A DNA stretch of 64,000 bases, taken from positions 1,984,001 through 2,048,000 of the forward strand of contig NZ_JAGPYQ010000001.1 of NCBI RefSeq assembly GCF_018070025.1. Reading direction: 5' to 3'. Both the position numbers and the translations under genes were made by a program. The notes beneath the pieces are model-generated. The model was given only the letters and a program-made list of their open reading frames with translations, ran no database searches and was not told the DNA's origin. This document shows, in pieces, positions 33,888-42,255 of this stretch. Numbering within the stretch: the stretch's first letter is position 1; the number at the start of each line of letters is the position of its first letter. Origin of the DNA: Streptomyces liliiviolaceus. GTDB lineage: Bacteria; Actinomycetota; Actinomycetes; Streptomycetales; Streptomycetaceae.

Positions 33888-35342
33888 GTGCGGCCCACGG
33901 GTGTGCGGACCGGGCGTCCCGGCCGGTTCGGGCGGTGGGTGGCGCGGGCCCGGCTGTCGTCGCTGCGGACCACCTTCACGGTGTCGTTCGCGGCCGTCGC
34001 GGCGGCCGTCACCGTCCTCGTCGGGTTCCTGTCGTACGACGCCGCCGCCCGGCTGGTGCGCGTGGACCAGCAGACCGTGTTCGAGGGCGTCGTACAGGAT
34101 CTGCTGGACGAGGTGCGCCGCAACCCGCTGGAGCCCGCGGACTTCGCCACGGCCGGTGCCGGCGACGGCCCGCGCGGCGAGCTCGTCCGGCCCAGCGGCA
34201 CGGTCGTCCAGGTCCTGGGGCCCGACGGATCGGTCGTCGACCGGGGCCGCACCCCGCTGCCCGTGGACGCCGCCGACCGTCCGATCGCCGCCGCGCGGGC
34301 CGCCGGGCGGCTGGTGGAGCACCGGGACGTCGACGTCGGCGACGACGTCTACCGCGTCGCGACCGTCTCCCTCGGCGGCGGGCGGGGCGCCGTACAGGTG
34401 GCGCAGGAGTTCAGCGGTACGGAGGATCTGCTGCGCGACCTCCAGCAGCGGACCGTGCTGCTCGTGGGCGCCGTGGTGATCGCCGCGGGCCTCTTCGGCT
34501 GGTGGCTGGCCCGGCGCATCACCTCGCGTCTTGTGCGGCTCGCGGGGGCCGCCGAGGACGTGGCGCGCACCGGGCGGCTCGGCATCCAGGTGCCGGTCGC
34601 CGGGTACGACGAGGTGGCCCGGCTCGGCCGTTCCTTCGACCGCATGCTGGGCCGTCTCGCCCAGTCCGAGGACGACCAGCGGCGCCTCGTCCAGGACGCG
34701 GGCCATGAGCTGCGTACGCCCCTGACCTCGTTGCGCACGAACATCTCGATCCTGCGCCGGATCGACGAACTGCCGCCCGCCGTACGCCAGGAGCTGGTCG
34801 ACGACCTCGCCCAGGAGTCCCGTGAGCTGACCGACCTGGTCAACGAGCTGGTCGCGCTGGCGGCCGGCCAGTCCGACACCGAGCCGCCGCGGCGGGTGGC
34901 CCTCGGCGACCTCGCGGACGACGTGGCGGTGGCGGCGCGCCGGCGCACGGGGCGGGCCGTGACGGTACGGGTGTCCGGGGACACGGCGGTCGACGGGCGG
35001 CCCGCGGCGCTGCAGCGGGCGATGTCCAACCTGGTGGACAACGCGGCGAAGTTCGACCGGGGCGGGAGCGGGCCGATCGAGCTCGTCGTGACGCGCGCCG
35101 ACCGTGACACCGTCCGGGTCGAGGTCCTGGACCGCGGGCCCGGTATCGCCCAGGCGGATCTCGACCGGGTCTTCGACCGCTTCTACCGCGCGCCGGACGC
35201 GCGCAGCCTGCCCGGTTCCGGGCTCGGCCTCTCGATCGTCCGCGAGGTGGCGGCGGCGCACGGGGGAGAGCCGTTCGCCGGGCGCCGGGAGGGCGGCGGC
35301 TCGGTGACGGGCTTCACCGTCGCGGGCGGAACGGTCCCGTAG
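33888..35342 (+). CDS. Sensor histidine kinase (MprB-like)
   Basis: This 484-residue kinase has two membrane helices (about 36-56, FTVSFAAVAAAVTVLVGFL, and about 188-208, TVLLVGAVVIAAGLFGWWLA) around an outside sensor of ~130 residues. A HAMP domain, a HisKA domain with His273 (QDAGHELRTPLTSLRTN), and an ATPase domain (NLVDNAAKF, DRGPGIA, GSGLGLSIV) follow. The stop codon TAG lies within the first of three 23-bp tandem repeats, so repeat change could alter the C-terminus. Confidence 0.93.
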   Translation: MRPTGVRTGRPGRFGRWVARARLSSLRTTFTVSFAAVAAAVTVLVGFLSYDAAARLVRVDQQTVFEGVVQDLLDEVRRNPLEPADFATAGAGDGPRGELVRPSGTVVQVLGPDGSVVDRGRTPLPVDAADRPIAAARAAGRLVEHRDVDVGDDVYRVATVSLGGGRGAVQVAQEFSGTEDLLRDLQQRTVLLVGAVVIAAGLFGWWLARRITSRLVRLAGAAEDVARTGRLGIQVPVAGYDEVARLGRSFDRMLGRLAQSEDDQRRLVQDAGHELRTPLTSLRTNISILRRIDELPPAVRQELVDDLAQESRELTDLVNELVALAAGQSDTEPPRRVALGDLADDVAVAARRRTGRAVTVRVSGDTAVDGRPAALQRAMSNLVDNAAKFDRGGSGPIELVVTRADRDTVRVEVLDRGPGIAQADLDRVFDRFYRAPDARSLPGSGLGLSIVREVAAAHGGEPFAGRREGGGSVTGFTVAGGTVP

Positions 35343-35407
35343 CCGCCGGTCTAAGGGTTTCGTAACCGCCGGTCGAACGGTTTCGTAGCCGCCGGCCGAC
35401 CGGATCG
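35339..35407 (+). repeat. Three 23-bp tandem repeats across the kinase stop codon
   Basis: Units 35339-35361, 35362-35384 and 35385-35407 share the form GTAGCCGCCGGTCNAANGGT followed by TTC, with a few changes each. The kinase stop TAG (35340-35342) lies in unit one. Further 9-base GTGACGGGC-like units follow to about 35490. The genes on either side converge. Confidence 0.85.
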
Positions 35408-35513
35408 TTCGGCCGGCGCGGCTGTCGTGACGGGCGTGACGGGTGTGACGGGCGCGGCTGTCATGACGGTCATGACGGGCGTGGCTGTCGGCCCGCCGGC
35501 TGCGGGGCCGCCG

Positions 35514-36407
35514 TCACCAGCCCTCCCGCAGGTCGTCGTCCTCGCCTTCCTCCAGGAGCGTCGCCGCCTCGCCCACGATCCTCGGGTCCGGTTCCCCGAC
35601 CACCTCGTGGTCCTTGCCCGTGTAGTCGAAGCGGGCCAGCACACTGCGCATGGCCTCGACGCGGGCCCGCTTCTTGTCGTTGCTCTTCACCACGGTCCAC
35701 GGGGCCTGCTCGGTGTCCGTCTCGCGGAACATGGCGACCTTCGCGGCGGTGTAGTCATCCCACAGGTCCAGCGAGGCGAGGTCCATCGGGCTGAGCTTCC
35801 ACTGCCGTACGGGATCGACCTGGCGGATCGTGAAACGGGTGCGCTGCTCGCCCTGCGACACCGAGAACCAGAACTTCACCAGGTCCACGCCGTCGTCGAC
35901 GAGCATCCGCTCGAACCCGGGCGCCTGCCGCATGAAACGGCGGTACTCGTCGTCCGAGCAGAAGTCCATGACCCGCTCGACGCCCGCGCGGTTGTACCAG
36001 GAACGGTCGAAGAGCACGATCTCCCCGGCGGTCGGCAGATGCTCCACATAGCGCTGGAAGTACCACTGCCCGCGCTCGCGTTCGGTCGGCTTCTCCAGGG
36101 CCACCACCCGGGCGCCGCGCGGGTTCAGATGCTCGGTGAAGCGTTTGATCGTGCCGCCCTTGCCGGCCGCGTCCCGCCCCTCGAAGACGACGACGAGCCG
36201 GCGCCCCGTCTCCTTGATCCAGCTCTGCAGCTTCAGCAGCTCGATCTGCTGCAGCCGCTTGTGCAGGTCGTACTCCGCGCGCTCCATGCGCTCGGCGTAC
36301 GGGTAGTTCTCGCGCCAGGTGTCCACCGGGGTGCCGTCGGGGCGGATCAGCACCGGGTCGTCGTGGTCGCTGTAGTCGACGCTCATGCCACTCAGCAGTT
36401 CGGTCAT
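35514..36407 (-). CDS. ppk2: Polyphosphate kinase 2
   Basis: This 297-residue enzyme transfers phosphate between polyphosphate and nucleoside diphosphates. It has the Walker A motif VVFEGRDAAGKGGTIKRF, the lid region (EKPTERERGQWYFQRYVEHLP), and the Walker B block EIVLFDRSWYNRAGVERVM. Its one-domain length fits class I PPK2. The ATG at 36407 has GGGGAGAG just upstream; ATG 36386 is an alternative. Confidence 0.92.
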   Translation of the reverse strand: MTELLSGMSVDYSDHDDPVLIRPDGTPVDTWRENYPYAERMERAEYDLHKRLQQIELLKLQSWIKETGRRLVVVFEGRDAAGKGGTIKRFTEHLNPRGARVVALEKPTERERGQWYFQRYVEHLPTAGEIVLFDRSWYNRAGVERVMDFCSDDEYRRFMRQAPGFERMLVDDGVDLVKFWFSVSQGEQRTRFTIRQVDPVRQWKLSPMDLASLDLWDDYTAAKVAMFRETDTEQAPWTVVKSNDKKRARVEAMRSVLARFDYTGKDHEVVGEPDPRIVGEAATLLEEGEDDDLREGW

Positions 36408-36726
36408 GTCTCTCCCCAGGAGGGCCGGCAAGGAGTGGGCATGTGTGCGATGGAAGCAAGCGGAGGAGTACGGGCGGCGAAGTCCAGGTAAACGACCCGC
36501 GAGATTGTGGCGAGGGCGGTGGGGGAGCGACGGTCGGCGCGAGGAGGCCGGGCGCATCGCGGGGGTGTTCAGGGGTGTTGCTGAGTACACCCCCCGATAC
36601 GGGTTCTGCGCCCAATGTGCCCGCGTCCCGTCGTCCGTAGCGTCTTTGGCGGGGCACAGGAAGTGCCCGGCAGCGGGGGCACCGGCGGTGCCCGACAGGG
36701 GCGCGGACCGTGCCCGACGGAGGCTG
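36408..36726. other. ppk2/ABC transporter divergent intergenic region
   Basis: This 319-bp gap separates divergent genes and should hold both promoters. It shows a weak inverted repeat (GGGGTGTT...GTACACCCC near 36571-36597). I see no gene with a credible ribosome site. Confidence 0.4.
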
Positions 36727-37539
36727 ATGACGATGTTTCGCCGAACCGGCACCGACCGACGTACGCAGGGCAAGGGCGACCAGGGCACGGGCGCCGCCGA
36801 CCTGGCCCTGCGGCTGGTCAAGGTCAGCAAGACGTACGGGAGCGACGACAGCGCCGTGACCGCGCTGGACGAGGTGACGCTCAGCCTGGCGAGCGGCACC
36901 TTCACCGCGGTGATGGGTCCCTCGGGCTCCGGCAAGTCCACGCTGCTGCAGTGCGCGGCGGGCCTCGACCGGCCCGACAGCGGCATCGTGATGGTCGACG
37001 GGGCGGAGATGACCGGCGGCACCGAGGCCGAGCTGACGAAGTTCCGCCGCAACCGGATCGGCTTCGTCTTCCAGCAGTACAACCTGCTCGACACGCTCAC
37101 CGTGGCCCAGAACACGGTCCTGCCGCTGAAGCTCGCCCGGCGCAGGGTGAACCGGGACCGGGTGCGGGAGACCCTGACCGCCGTCGGCCTCGGCGACCGC
37201 CTGGGCCACCGGCCCGACCAGCTCTCCGGCGGTCAGCGCCAGCGCGTCGCCATCGCCCGCGCCCTGGTGACCGAGCCGAGCGTGATCTTCGCGGACGAGC
37301 CGACCGGCGCCCTCGACACCCGCAGCGCGCGGGACGTCCTGCGGCTCCTCCAGGACGCGGTACGCCGCCACGGCCGTACGGTCGTCATGGTGACCCACGA
37401 CCCGGTCGCGGCCTCGTACGCCGACTCGGTGCTGTTCCTCGCGGACGGCCGGCTCGCGGGCGAGATGCGCCGGCCGACCGTGGACGCGGTGGCCGAGCGC
37501 CTCGCGCACCTCGGCGACGACGTGATGGCGGGGGCGTGA
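36727..37539 (+). CDS. ABC transporter ATP-binding protein (MacB/LolD type)
   Basis: This 270-residue ATPase has Walker A (MGPSGSGKST), Q-loop (FVFQQYNLLDTL), signature (LSGGQRQRVAIARAL), Walker B (VIFADEPTGALD) and the switch His (VTHDP). It belongs to the group that pairs with FtsX-like permeases. GGAGG at 36719-36723 is 3 bases from ATG 36727 and 9 bases from ATG 36733, so the true start may be the second. Its stop overlaps the permease start (GTGA). Confidence 0.92.
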   Translation: MTMFRRTGTDRRTQGKGDQGTGAADLALRLVKVSKTYGSDDSAVTALDEVTLSLASGTFTAVMGPSGSGKSTLLQCAAGLDRPDSGIVMVDGAEMTGGTEAELTKFRRNRIGFVFQQYNLLDTLTVAQNTVLPLKLARRRVNRDRVRETLTAVGLGDRLGHRPDQLSGGQRQRVAIARALVTEPSVIFADEPTGALDTRSARDVLRLLQDAVRRHGRTVVMVTHDPVAASYADSVLFLADGRLAGEMRRPTVDAVAERLAHLGDDVMAGA

Positions 37540-38867
37540 GCGCGATGTTCACCATGTTCACCCTTGCCATGCGCTCCGTACGGCAGCGCCCCGGGCGCTT
37601 CGCCGCCACCCTGCTGTCCGCCTTCCTGGGCGCGGCGATCATCATGACGTTCAACTCGATGCACGACACGGCCGGTGCGCCGGGTGTCGACTCCGTCAGC
37701 TCGGAGACCCTGTCCACCGCGGCGGGCGTCGTCGGCGGCTACGGCACCCTCCTGGTGTTCTTCGCCGTCGCCTCCACCCTCACGGTGAACGTGCGCCAGC
37801 GCTCCGCCGAGATCGACCTGCTGCGCTGCTCGGGGGCCACGCCCGCGCAGCTCAAGCGGATGGTCGTCGGGGAGGCGGTGGCCGTCGCCCTGCTGGGGGC
37901 GCTGCTCGCCATCGGTCCCGCGATGCTCGGCGGGCGGGTGCTGCTCGACGTCTTCCAGGACAGCGGGCAGGTCGCCGAGTCCGTCGACTACACCTTCGGG
38001 CCCATCGCCCTGTACTCCGGCCTCGACATCACGGTGCTCGCGGCGGCGGGGGCGGCGTTCCTCGCGGTGCGCCGGGCGACCGGCGGCGGGCGCCGGTCCC
38101 GGGGCAGGGGGCGCAAGCTCCTCGTCCGCGGGTCCCTGGCCCTCGGCGGCCTGTCGATCGGCACCACCTTCGCCCTGTCGTCGACGGACGCCGCGCTGAT
38201 GGCACCGCCCGCGTACGGCGCGATCCTCCTCTCGGTCGGCCTCGCGCTCCTGTCGCCGGGGCTGCTGAGGGCGCTGCTCGGCCGGCTGCCGCTGAGGGGA
38301 CCGAGCGGCTATCCCGCCGTACACGGCCTGCGGGCGCGCGCGGCGCAACTGTCCGGTGTCATGGTGCCGTTGATCGTCTTCATCGGCATGGCCACGGCGA
38401 CCCTCTACATGCAGAGTGCCGAGAACGACGCGATCGACGCGGCGGGTGTGCCCAAGTCGGTCGACGCGAAGAACCTCGAAACGCTCAACCTGACGGTCGT
38501 CGGCATCATCGTGGTCTTCTCCTGCATCATGCTGGTCAACTCCCTGTACGCGGCCACGACCTACCGGCGCAAGGAGTTCGGGCAGCAGCGGCTCGCGGGG
38601 GCGACTCCGGGGCAGGTCCTCGGCATGGTGGGCATCGAGTCCCTGGTCCTCACGGTGACGGGCGTCGTCCTCGGTACGGGGGGCGCGCTGGCCGGGATCG
38701 TCGCGTTCACCACGGTCCGCACGGACTCGGTCCTGCCGGACCAGGGGCTGGGGATCTGGCTCGGGGTCGTGGCGGTGGCCGTCGCGGTGACGATGGGAAC
38801 GAGCCTGGTCACGGCGTGGCGGGTGCTGCGGGTGCCGGCGATCGATGCGGTGGCGCTGGCCGCTTAG
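37536..38867 (+). CDS. FtsX-like ABC transporter permease
   Basis: This 443-residue membrane protein has an N-terminal helix (RFAATLLSAFLGAAIIMTF), then two FtsX-type blocks of three helices: the first around LLVFFAVASTLTVNVRQRSAEIDLLRCSGATPAQLKRMVVGE, the second around IIVVFSCIMLVNSLYAATTYRRKEFGQQRLAGATPGQVLGMVGIE. This is the duplicated layout of exporter permeases that work with the upstream ATPase. The cargo is unknown. An antimicrobial or lipid exporter role is common in this family but is not shown here. Confidence 0.9.
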   Translation: MSAMFTMFTLAMRSVRQRPGRFAATLLSAFLGAAIIMTFNSMHDTAGAPGVDSVSSETLSTAAGVVGGYGTLLVFFAVASTLTVNVRQRSAEIDLLRCSGATPAQLKRMVVGEAVAVALLGALLAIGPAMLGGRVLLDVFQDSGQVAESVDYTFGPIALYSGLDITVLAAAGAAFLAVRRATGGGRRSRGRGRKLLVRGSLALGGLSIGTTFALSSTDAALMAPPAYGAILLSVGLALLSPGLLRALLGRLPLRGPSGYPAVHGLRARAAQLSGVMVPLIVFIGMATATLYMQSAENDAIDAAGVPKSVDAKNLETLNLTVVGIIVVFSCIMLVNSLYAATTYRRKEFGQQRLAGATPGQVLGMVGIESLVLTVTGVVLGTGGALAGIVAFTTVRTDSVLPDQGLGIWLGVVAVAVAVTMGTSLVTAWRVLRVPAIDAVALAA

Positions 38868-38905
38868 GGCGCGTTTCAGGAGTGCGGGTCCGTGGCGGCT
38901 GGTCG

Positions 38906-38983
38906 CGCCGTTCCCCGCGCCCCTCAAAGACTGCGCAGTTCCCCGCGCCCCTGAATGGGGGCGCGGGGAACTGCGCAGTCTTT
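38906..38983. repeat. Intergenic repeat locus D, used as terminator
   Basis: Two forward cores (38906-38924 and 38934-38952) face one reverse core (38957-38975). The last two form a perfect 26-bp stem (38926-38951 with 38958-38983) around a 6-base loop, followed by TTTT on the plus strand. It lies between the convergent permease and methyltransferase genes, so here the repeat most likely acts as a bidirectional terminator. Confidence 0.9.
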
Positions 38984-38988
38984 TGGCG

Positions 38989-40668
38989 TCAGCGGGAGCG
39001 GCGGGCGTGGAGGACCGTGCCGTCCAGGGGGAGCGGGGTGCGGTCCACCAGCGTGAGGCCCGCCTCGGTGAACAGGCGGGCGTAGTGGGCGGCACTCCGT
39101 TCCCGCCCGCCGACGTTGCACATCATGTGCAGATCCCAGGCCGTGGCCAGCGAGGCCGACCCGTCGGCGGGCAGGACGCGTTCGACGACGAGCAGATCCG
39201 CGGCGGAGGGCATCGCGCGGGCGCAGTGGCGCAGGATCTCCCGGCAGCGGTCGTCGTCCCAGTCGTGCAGGACCCGGGACAGGACGTAGACGTCGCAGCC
39301 CGCGGGCACGTCAGCGAAGTCGCCGGGCAGAAAGGTGCACCGCTGCGCGTGGCCGGCCGGGCCGAGGAGGCGGCGGGCGGTCTCGACGGTCCGCGGGCGC
39401 TCCAGCAGGAGGCCGTGCAGCCGGGGGTGCGCGGACAGGATCCGGCCGAGCAGTTCCCCGTTGCCCCCGGCGATGTCGACCACAGTGGCGCCCGCGGGCG
39501 CCGAGGCGAGGACCGGGTGTGCGGGCAGCGGGTCGAACATCCGGGCACCGGCGGCCATCGACTGGTCGAAGAGTTCGGCGAGTTCGGGGTCGCGGGCGAA
39601 GTGGTCGAAGTGGTTCTCGCCGAAGCGCCGCTCGAAGGCGACCTCTCCGGTGCGCACGGTGTGCCCGAGCCCCGCGAAGGACTCGTAGAACGGTCCCCCG
39701 TACATCAGCGCGAGCGGCCGCATCGACCCTTCGGCGTCCGCGCGCAGCAGCGCCCCGGTGTCCGTGAGGCGGAACCCGTCGCGGTCCTCGCTCACCACGC
39801 CGAGCATCGTGAGATAGCGCAGCAGGGTGGCCAGGTTCGGCGCGAGGGCGCCGACCTCCCGCGCCAGGTCCGCCAGGCCGACGACGCGCTCCCGGTCCAT
39901 CGCGTCGGCCACCTTCAGACGGGCGAACGCGGCGAGGGCCTGGGTCGTCCACGCCCCGGTCAGTAGCCGCAGCAGGGTCTCGGCGTGCTGCTGCCCGCGG
40001 TGCGCGTCGGCGAGGTGGGCGGCGAGGACGTCACGGTGGTCGCCGGGGACGTACAGCTCCACGCGCCGGTAGCCGGCCTTGGCCTCGGCGGGCGCGGTGA
40101 AGTAGAAGACCGTGCCGTCCTCGTGCGGGTTGTAGCCGCCGCCGTCTGGGGTGGCGCCGTACTGCCCGAAGGCCGTGCACAGGCCGCGCAGCACCAGCGG
40201 GTCCGGCGCCTCGACCTCGAAGGCGACATGCGCCTCGCGCTGCCGCCCCCGCTCGTGCGCGGCGACCGTTTCGAGGTCCGAGCCCGGCGGCACGGTCAGC
40301 GCGAACACCTCGACCGTGCGCCGCGCCCCGTCCGCGCACTCCACGGTGGGGCGCAGGATGCCGACGTCGAGGTCCGCGGGGGACCGCCCGTGCCGTACGG
40401 CGAGCCGCTCGCGCACCACGACGCTCGGCCGTGGCGGCGCGTCCACGGCGAGTCCGCAGTCGGCGAGTGCGGAGTGCAGCGCGGCCCCGTCGGGCGGGAA
40501 GACGAGCAGAGCCGCGTGCGAGAAGGCGCAGCGCTCCGCCAGGGCGCGCAGTTCCGGGCCGTCGAGCCCGGGGAGCAGCAGGGGGAGGAGGGTGGCGGTG
40601 TCCTGTTCCTTGACGAATTCGACCGTCTCGCGCAGACGGGACGTATCGCCCGACAATGCCGTGATCAC
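38989..40668 (-). CDS. Two-domain O-methyltransferase
   Basis: The C-terminal ~330 residues are a plant-type/MmcR-like O-methyltransferase: dimerisation winged helix (LLRLLTGAWTTQALAAFARL), SAM motif I (VVDIAGGNGELLGRIL, near 397-411), the catalytic His in SRVLHDWDDD (His467), and DLHMMCNVGGRERS. Ahead of it is a ~225-residue domain I cannot place; it has HVAFEVEAPDPLVLRGLCTAFGQYG and is absent from ordinary members of ~340 residues. The GTG at 40668 has GAGGG about 10 bases upstream. The hydroxylase gene lies 123 bp upstream on the same strand, so hydroxylation then O-methylation of a phenol is a reasonable inference. Confidence 0.85.
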   Translation of the reverse strand: MITALSGDTSRLRETVEFVKEQDTATLLPLLLPGLDGPELRALAERCAFSHAALLVFPPDGAALHSALADCGLAVDAPPRPSVVVRERLAVRHGRSPADLDVGILRPTVECADGARRTVEVFALTVPPGSDLETVAAHERGRQREAHVAFEVEAPDPLVLRGLCTAFGQYGATPDGGGYNPHEDGTVFYFTAPAEAKAGYRRVELYVPGDHRDVLAAHLADAHRGQQHAETLLRLLTGAWTTQALAAFARLKVADAMDRERVVGLADLAREVGALAPNLATLLRYLTMLGVVSEDRDGFRLTDTGALLRADAEGSMRPLALMYGGPFYESFAGLGHTVRTGEVAFERRFGENHFDHFARDPELAELFDQSMAAGARMFDPLPAHPVLASAPAGATVVDIAGGNGELLGRILSAHPRLHGLLLERPRTVETARRLLGPAGHAQRCTFLPGDFADVPAGCDVYVLSRVLHDWDDDRCREILRHCARAMPSAADLLVVERVLPADGSASLATAWDLHMMCNVGGRERSAAHYARLFTEAGLTLVDRTPLPLDGTVLHARRSR

Positions 40669-40701
40669 TACGGGTGGACCCTCATTCCGGGGTTCGGATG
40701 A

Positions 40702-40785
40702 CAGCGTACGGATGGTTGCGTGGGGACGACTGCGTACGGATGGCTGTGTACGGGAGACCGCGTACGGGCGACTGCGTACGGGCGT
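40702..40785. repeat. Six 14-bp tandem repeats between hydroxylase and methyltransferase genes
   Basis: Six consecutive 14-bp units start at 40702, 40716, 40730, 40744, 40758 and 40772, with consensus near CTGCGTACGGGYGA. The second unit is the most diverged. They fill most of the 123-bp spacer, beginning just before the methyltransferase start and ending next to the hydroxylase stop. They could be a variable-number repeat or regulator binding iterons. Confidence 0.85.
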
Positions 40786-40791
40786 GAGTGG

Positions 40792-42003
40792 CTAGATGCC
40801 GACGTAGTGCTCGGCGAACCAGTCCTGCTGGCTGCGGGAGGTGCGCAGCGAGGTGAGACGGGAGCGGCGCAGGGAGTTGTGGAACAGGGACTCGCCGTCC
40901 GCGCCGGACGGGCCGTGCAGCAGCCCGATCATCCAGTGCGAGAACTCCTGCGCACGCCAGATGTGCGTCAGACAGCGCGCGGAGTACGCGTCGAGGCCCG
41001 ACGGGTCGCCGCGGACGAGGTCGTCGGTCAGGGCGTCGGCGAGGGTCGCGGCTCCGAGGACCGCGAGGTTGGCGCCCTTCGCGGCGGACGGGCTGATCAG
41101 TCCGGCGGCATCACCGACGAGGAACAGCGCGCCGTGGCGCAGCGGTTCGAGCACGTCGGACTCCAGGTCGACCACGGCCTGCTGCACCACGCGCCCGCGG
41201 CGCAGCGGGCCGTACTCCCGCGCCCGCATCCGCAGCTCCAGCTCGTCCCAGATCCGCTCCTCGGACCAGGATTCGGCCCGGGTGCCCCGCTCGCACTGCA
41301 GGTAGTAGCGGGTGATCTCGCTGGTACGGGCCATGTGACCGGCGAAGCCGCGCTCGTGGACCGCGTAGCCGACGGCGTCCAGGCTGGGCGGCGCCTCGGC
41401 GAGCAGGCCGAGCCAGGTCACGCCGTGATCGCGGTGGTGGCGGACCGTGCCGGCCGGCAGGGAACGCCGGGCCGCGCCGTGCCGGCCGTCGCAGCCGGCC
41501 ACGTACCTGGCCCGCCACCGCAGGGGCCGTCCGTCGGCCTCGCGTGCGGCGACCTCGGGCCGCCCGCTGTCGGCGTCGTGCACGGCCTCGGCCTCGGTGC
41601 CGAACCGGACCTGCCCGCCGCGTTCGAGGAACCGGGTCAACAGGTCGGACACCAGGTCCTGTTGGGGGTAGACGGTGTGCCGTTCCCGCTGCCCGAGCCC
41701 GCCGTAGTCCAGCCGGAACCGGCCGTCCCCGGTACGGAACTCGCAGACGCCGTGAGGCTGCCCGCGCCGGTGCAGCCCGTCGGCGAGACCGTGCCGCTCC
41801 AGGGTCCGTACGGTGCCGGGGGCCAGGAATCCGGCACGCGCGCGTGTCCGCACCTGCGCGGGCTCGGCTCTCTCCAGGACCACGCAGTCGATGCCTCGGT
41901 CCACAAGGATGTTGCCGAGCACGAGCCCGGCCGGTCCGGCCCCGAGGACGGCGACGTCGGTGGTGTGGCCGACTGCTTCTGGGCGGCGCTTACCGTCTGT
42001 CAC
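40792..42003 (-). CDS. FAD-dependent aromatic hydroxylase, PobA-like (4-hydroxybenzoate 3-hydroxylase family)
   Basis: This ~403-residue flavoprotein follows PobA: DVAVLGAGPAGLVLGNIL (FAD ADP site), RTRARAGFLAPGTVRTLERHG, the GCDGRHGAARRSL dinucleotide block, LFLVGDAAGLISPSAAKGANLAV, and the family ending (IWRAQEFSHWMIGLLH to AEHYVGI). It probably adds a hydroxyl ortho to an existing phenol OH with NAD(P)H. The GTG at 42003 lacks a ribosome site, and TACTAT lies 8 bases upstream, so it may be leaderless; a TTG at 42027 would add 8 residues. No protocatechuate genes are nearby, which argues against simple catabolism. Confidence 0.85.
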   Translation of the reverse strand: MTDGKRRPEAVGHTTDVAVLGAGPAGLVLGNILVDRGIDCVVLERAEPAQVRTRARAGFLAPGTVRTLERHGLADGLHRRGQPHGVCEFRTGDGRFRLDYGGLGQRERHTVYPQQDLVSDLLTRFLERGGQVRFGTEAEAVHDADSGRPEVAAREADGRPLRWRARYVAGCDGRHGAARRSLPAGTVRHHRDHGVTWLGLLAEAPPSLDAVGYAVHERGFAGHMARTSEITRYYLQCERGTRAESWSEERIWDELELRMRAREYGPLRRGRVVQQAVVDLESDVLEPLRHGALFLVGDAAGLISPSAAKGANLAVLGAATLADALTDDLVRGDPSGLDAYSARCLTHIWRAQEFSHWMIGLLHGPSGADGESLFHNSLRRSRLTSLRTSRSQQDWFAEHYVGI

Positions 42004-42146
42004 GAAACCAGATAGTAGGCAGCCCAAAACCGGTCAGTGCACCTGATTCACCCGTATGCGTCGTTCGAACGACAAAGCGGGCGAGGGTGTTGGTTTTGGG
42101 GTGGCTTCGGTGCGTTGAGGGGTGCGGGTCCGGTGGGGGCGGGTCG

Positions 42147-42199
42147 CGCAGTTCCCCGCGCCCCTAAAGGCAAAAGATTGCGCCGTTCCCCGCGCCCCT
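42147..42199 (+). repeat. Intergenic repeat locus E (two forward copies)
   Basis: Cores lie at 42147-42165 and 42181-42199, 34 bp apart, in the 252-bp gap between the hydroxylase (start 42003, minus) and the next minus-strand gene (stop 42256). They lie upstream of the hydroxylase. Confidence 0.88.
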
Positions 42200-42223
42200 T
42201 CAGGGGGCTCGCCCCCCTGAAGG
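42197..42223. terminator. Hairpin after the conserved hypothetical gene
   Basis: CCTTCAGGGGG (42197-42207) pairs with CCCCCTGAAGG (42213-42223) around a 5-base loop. It lies 33 bases past the stop of the minus-strand gene at 42256 and joins directly onto repeat locus E. Confidence 0.7.
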
Positions 42224-42255
42224 CGGTCCGGGTAGCTGGTGGGTGGTCGCCCCGG

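Noticed and set aside
36485..36640. Short open frames between ppk2 and the ABC transporter
   Set aside because: They lack ribosome sites and recognisable protein features. The stretch is more likely promoter DNA.
38989..42003. Full antibiotic biosynthetic cluster
   Set aside because: Only a hydroxylase and a methyltransferase are present. No PKS, NRPS, terpene or RiPP core gene, transporter or pathway regulator is linked convincingly.
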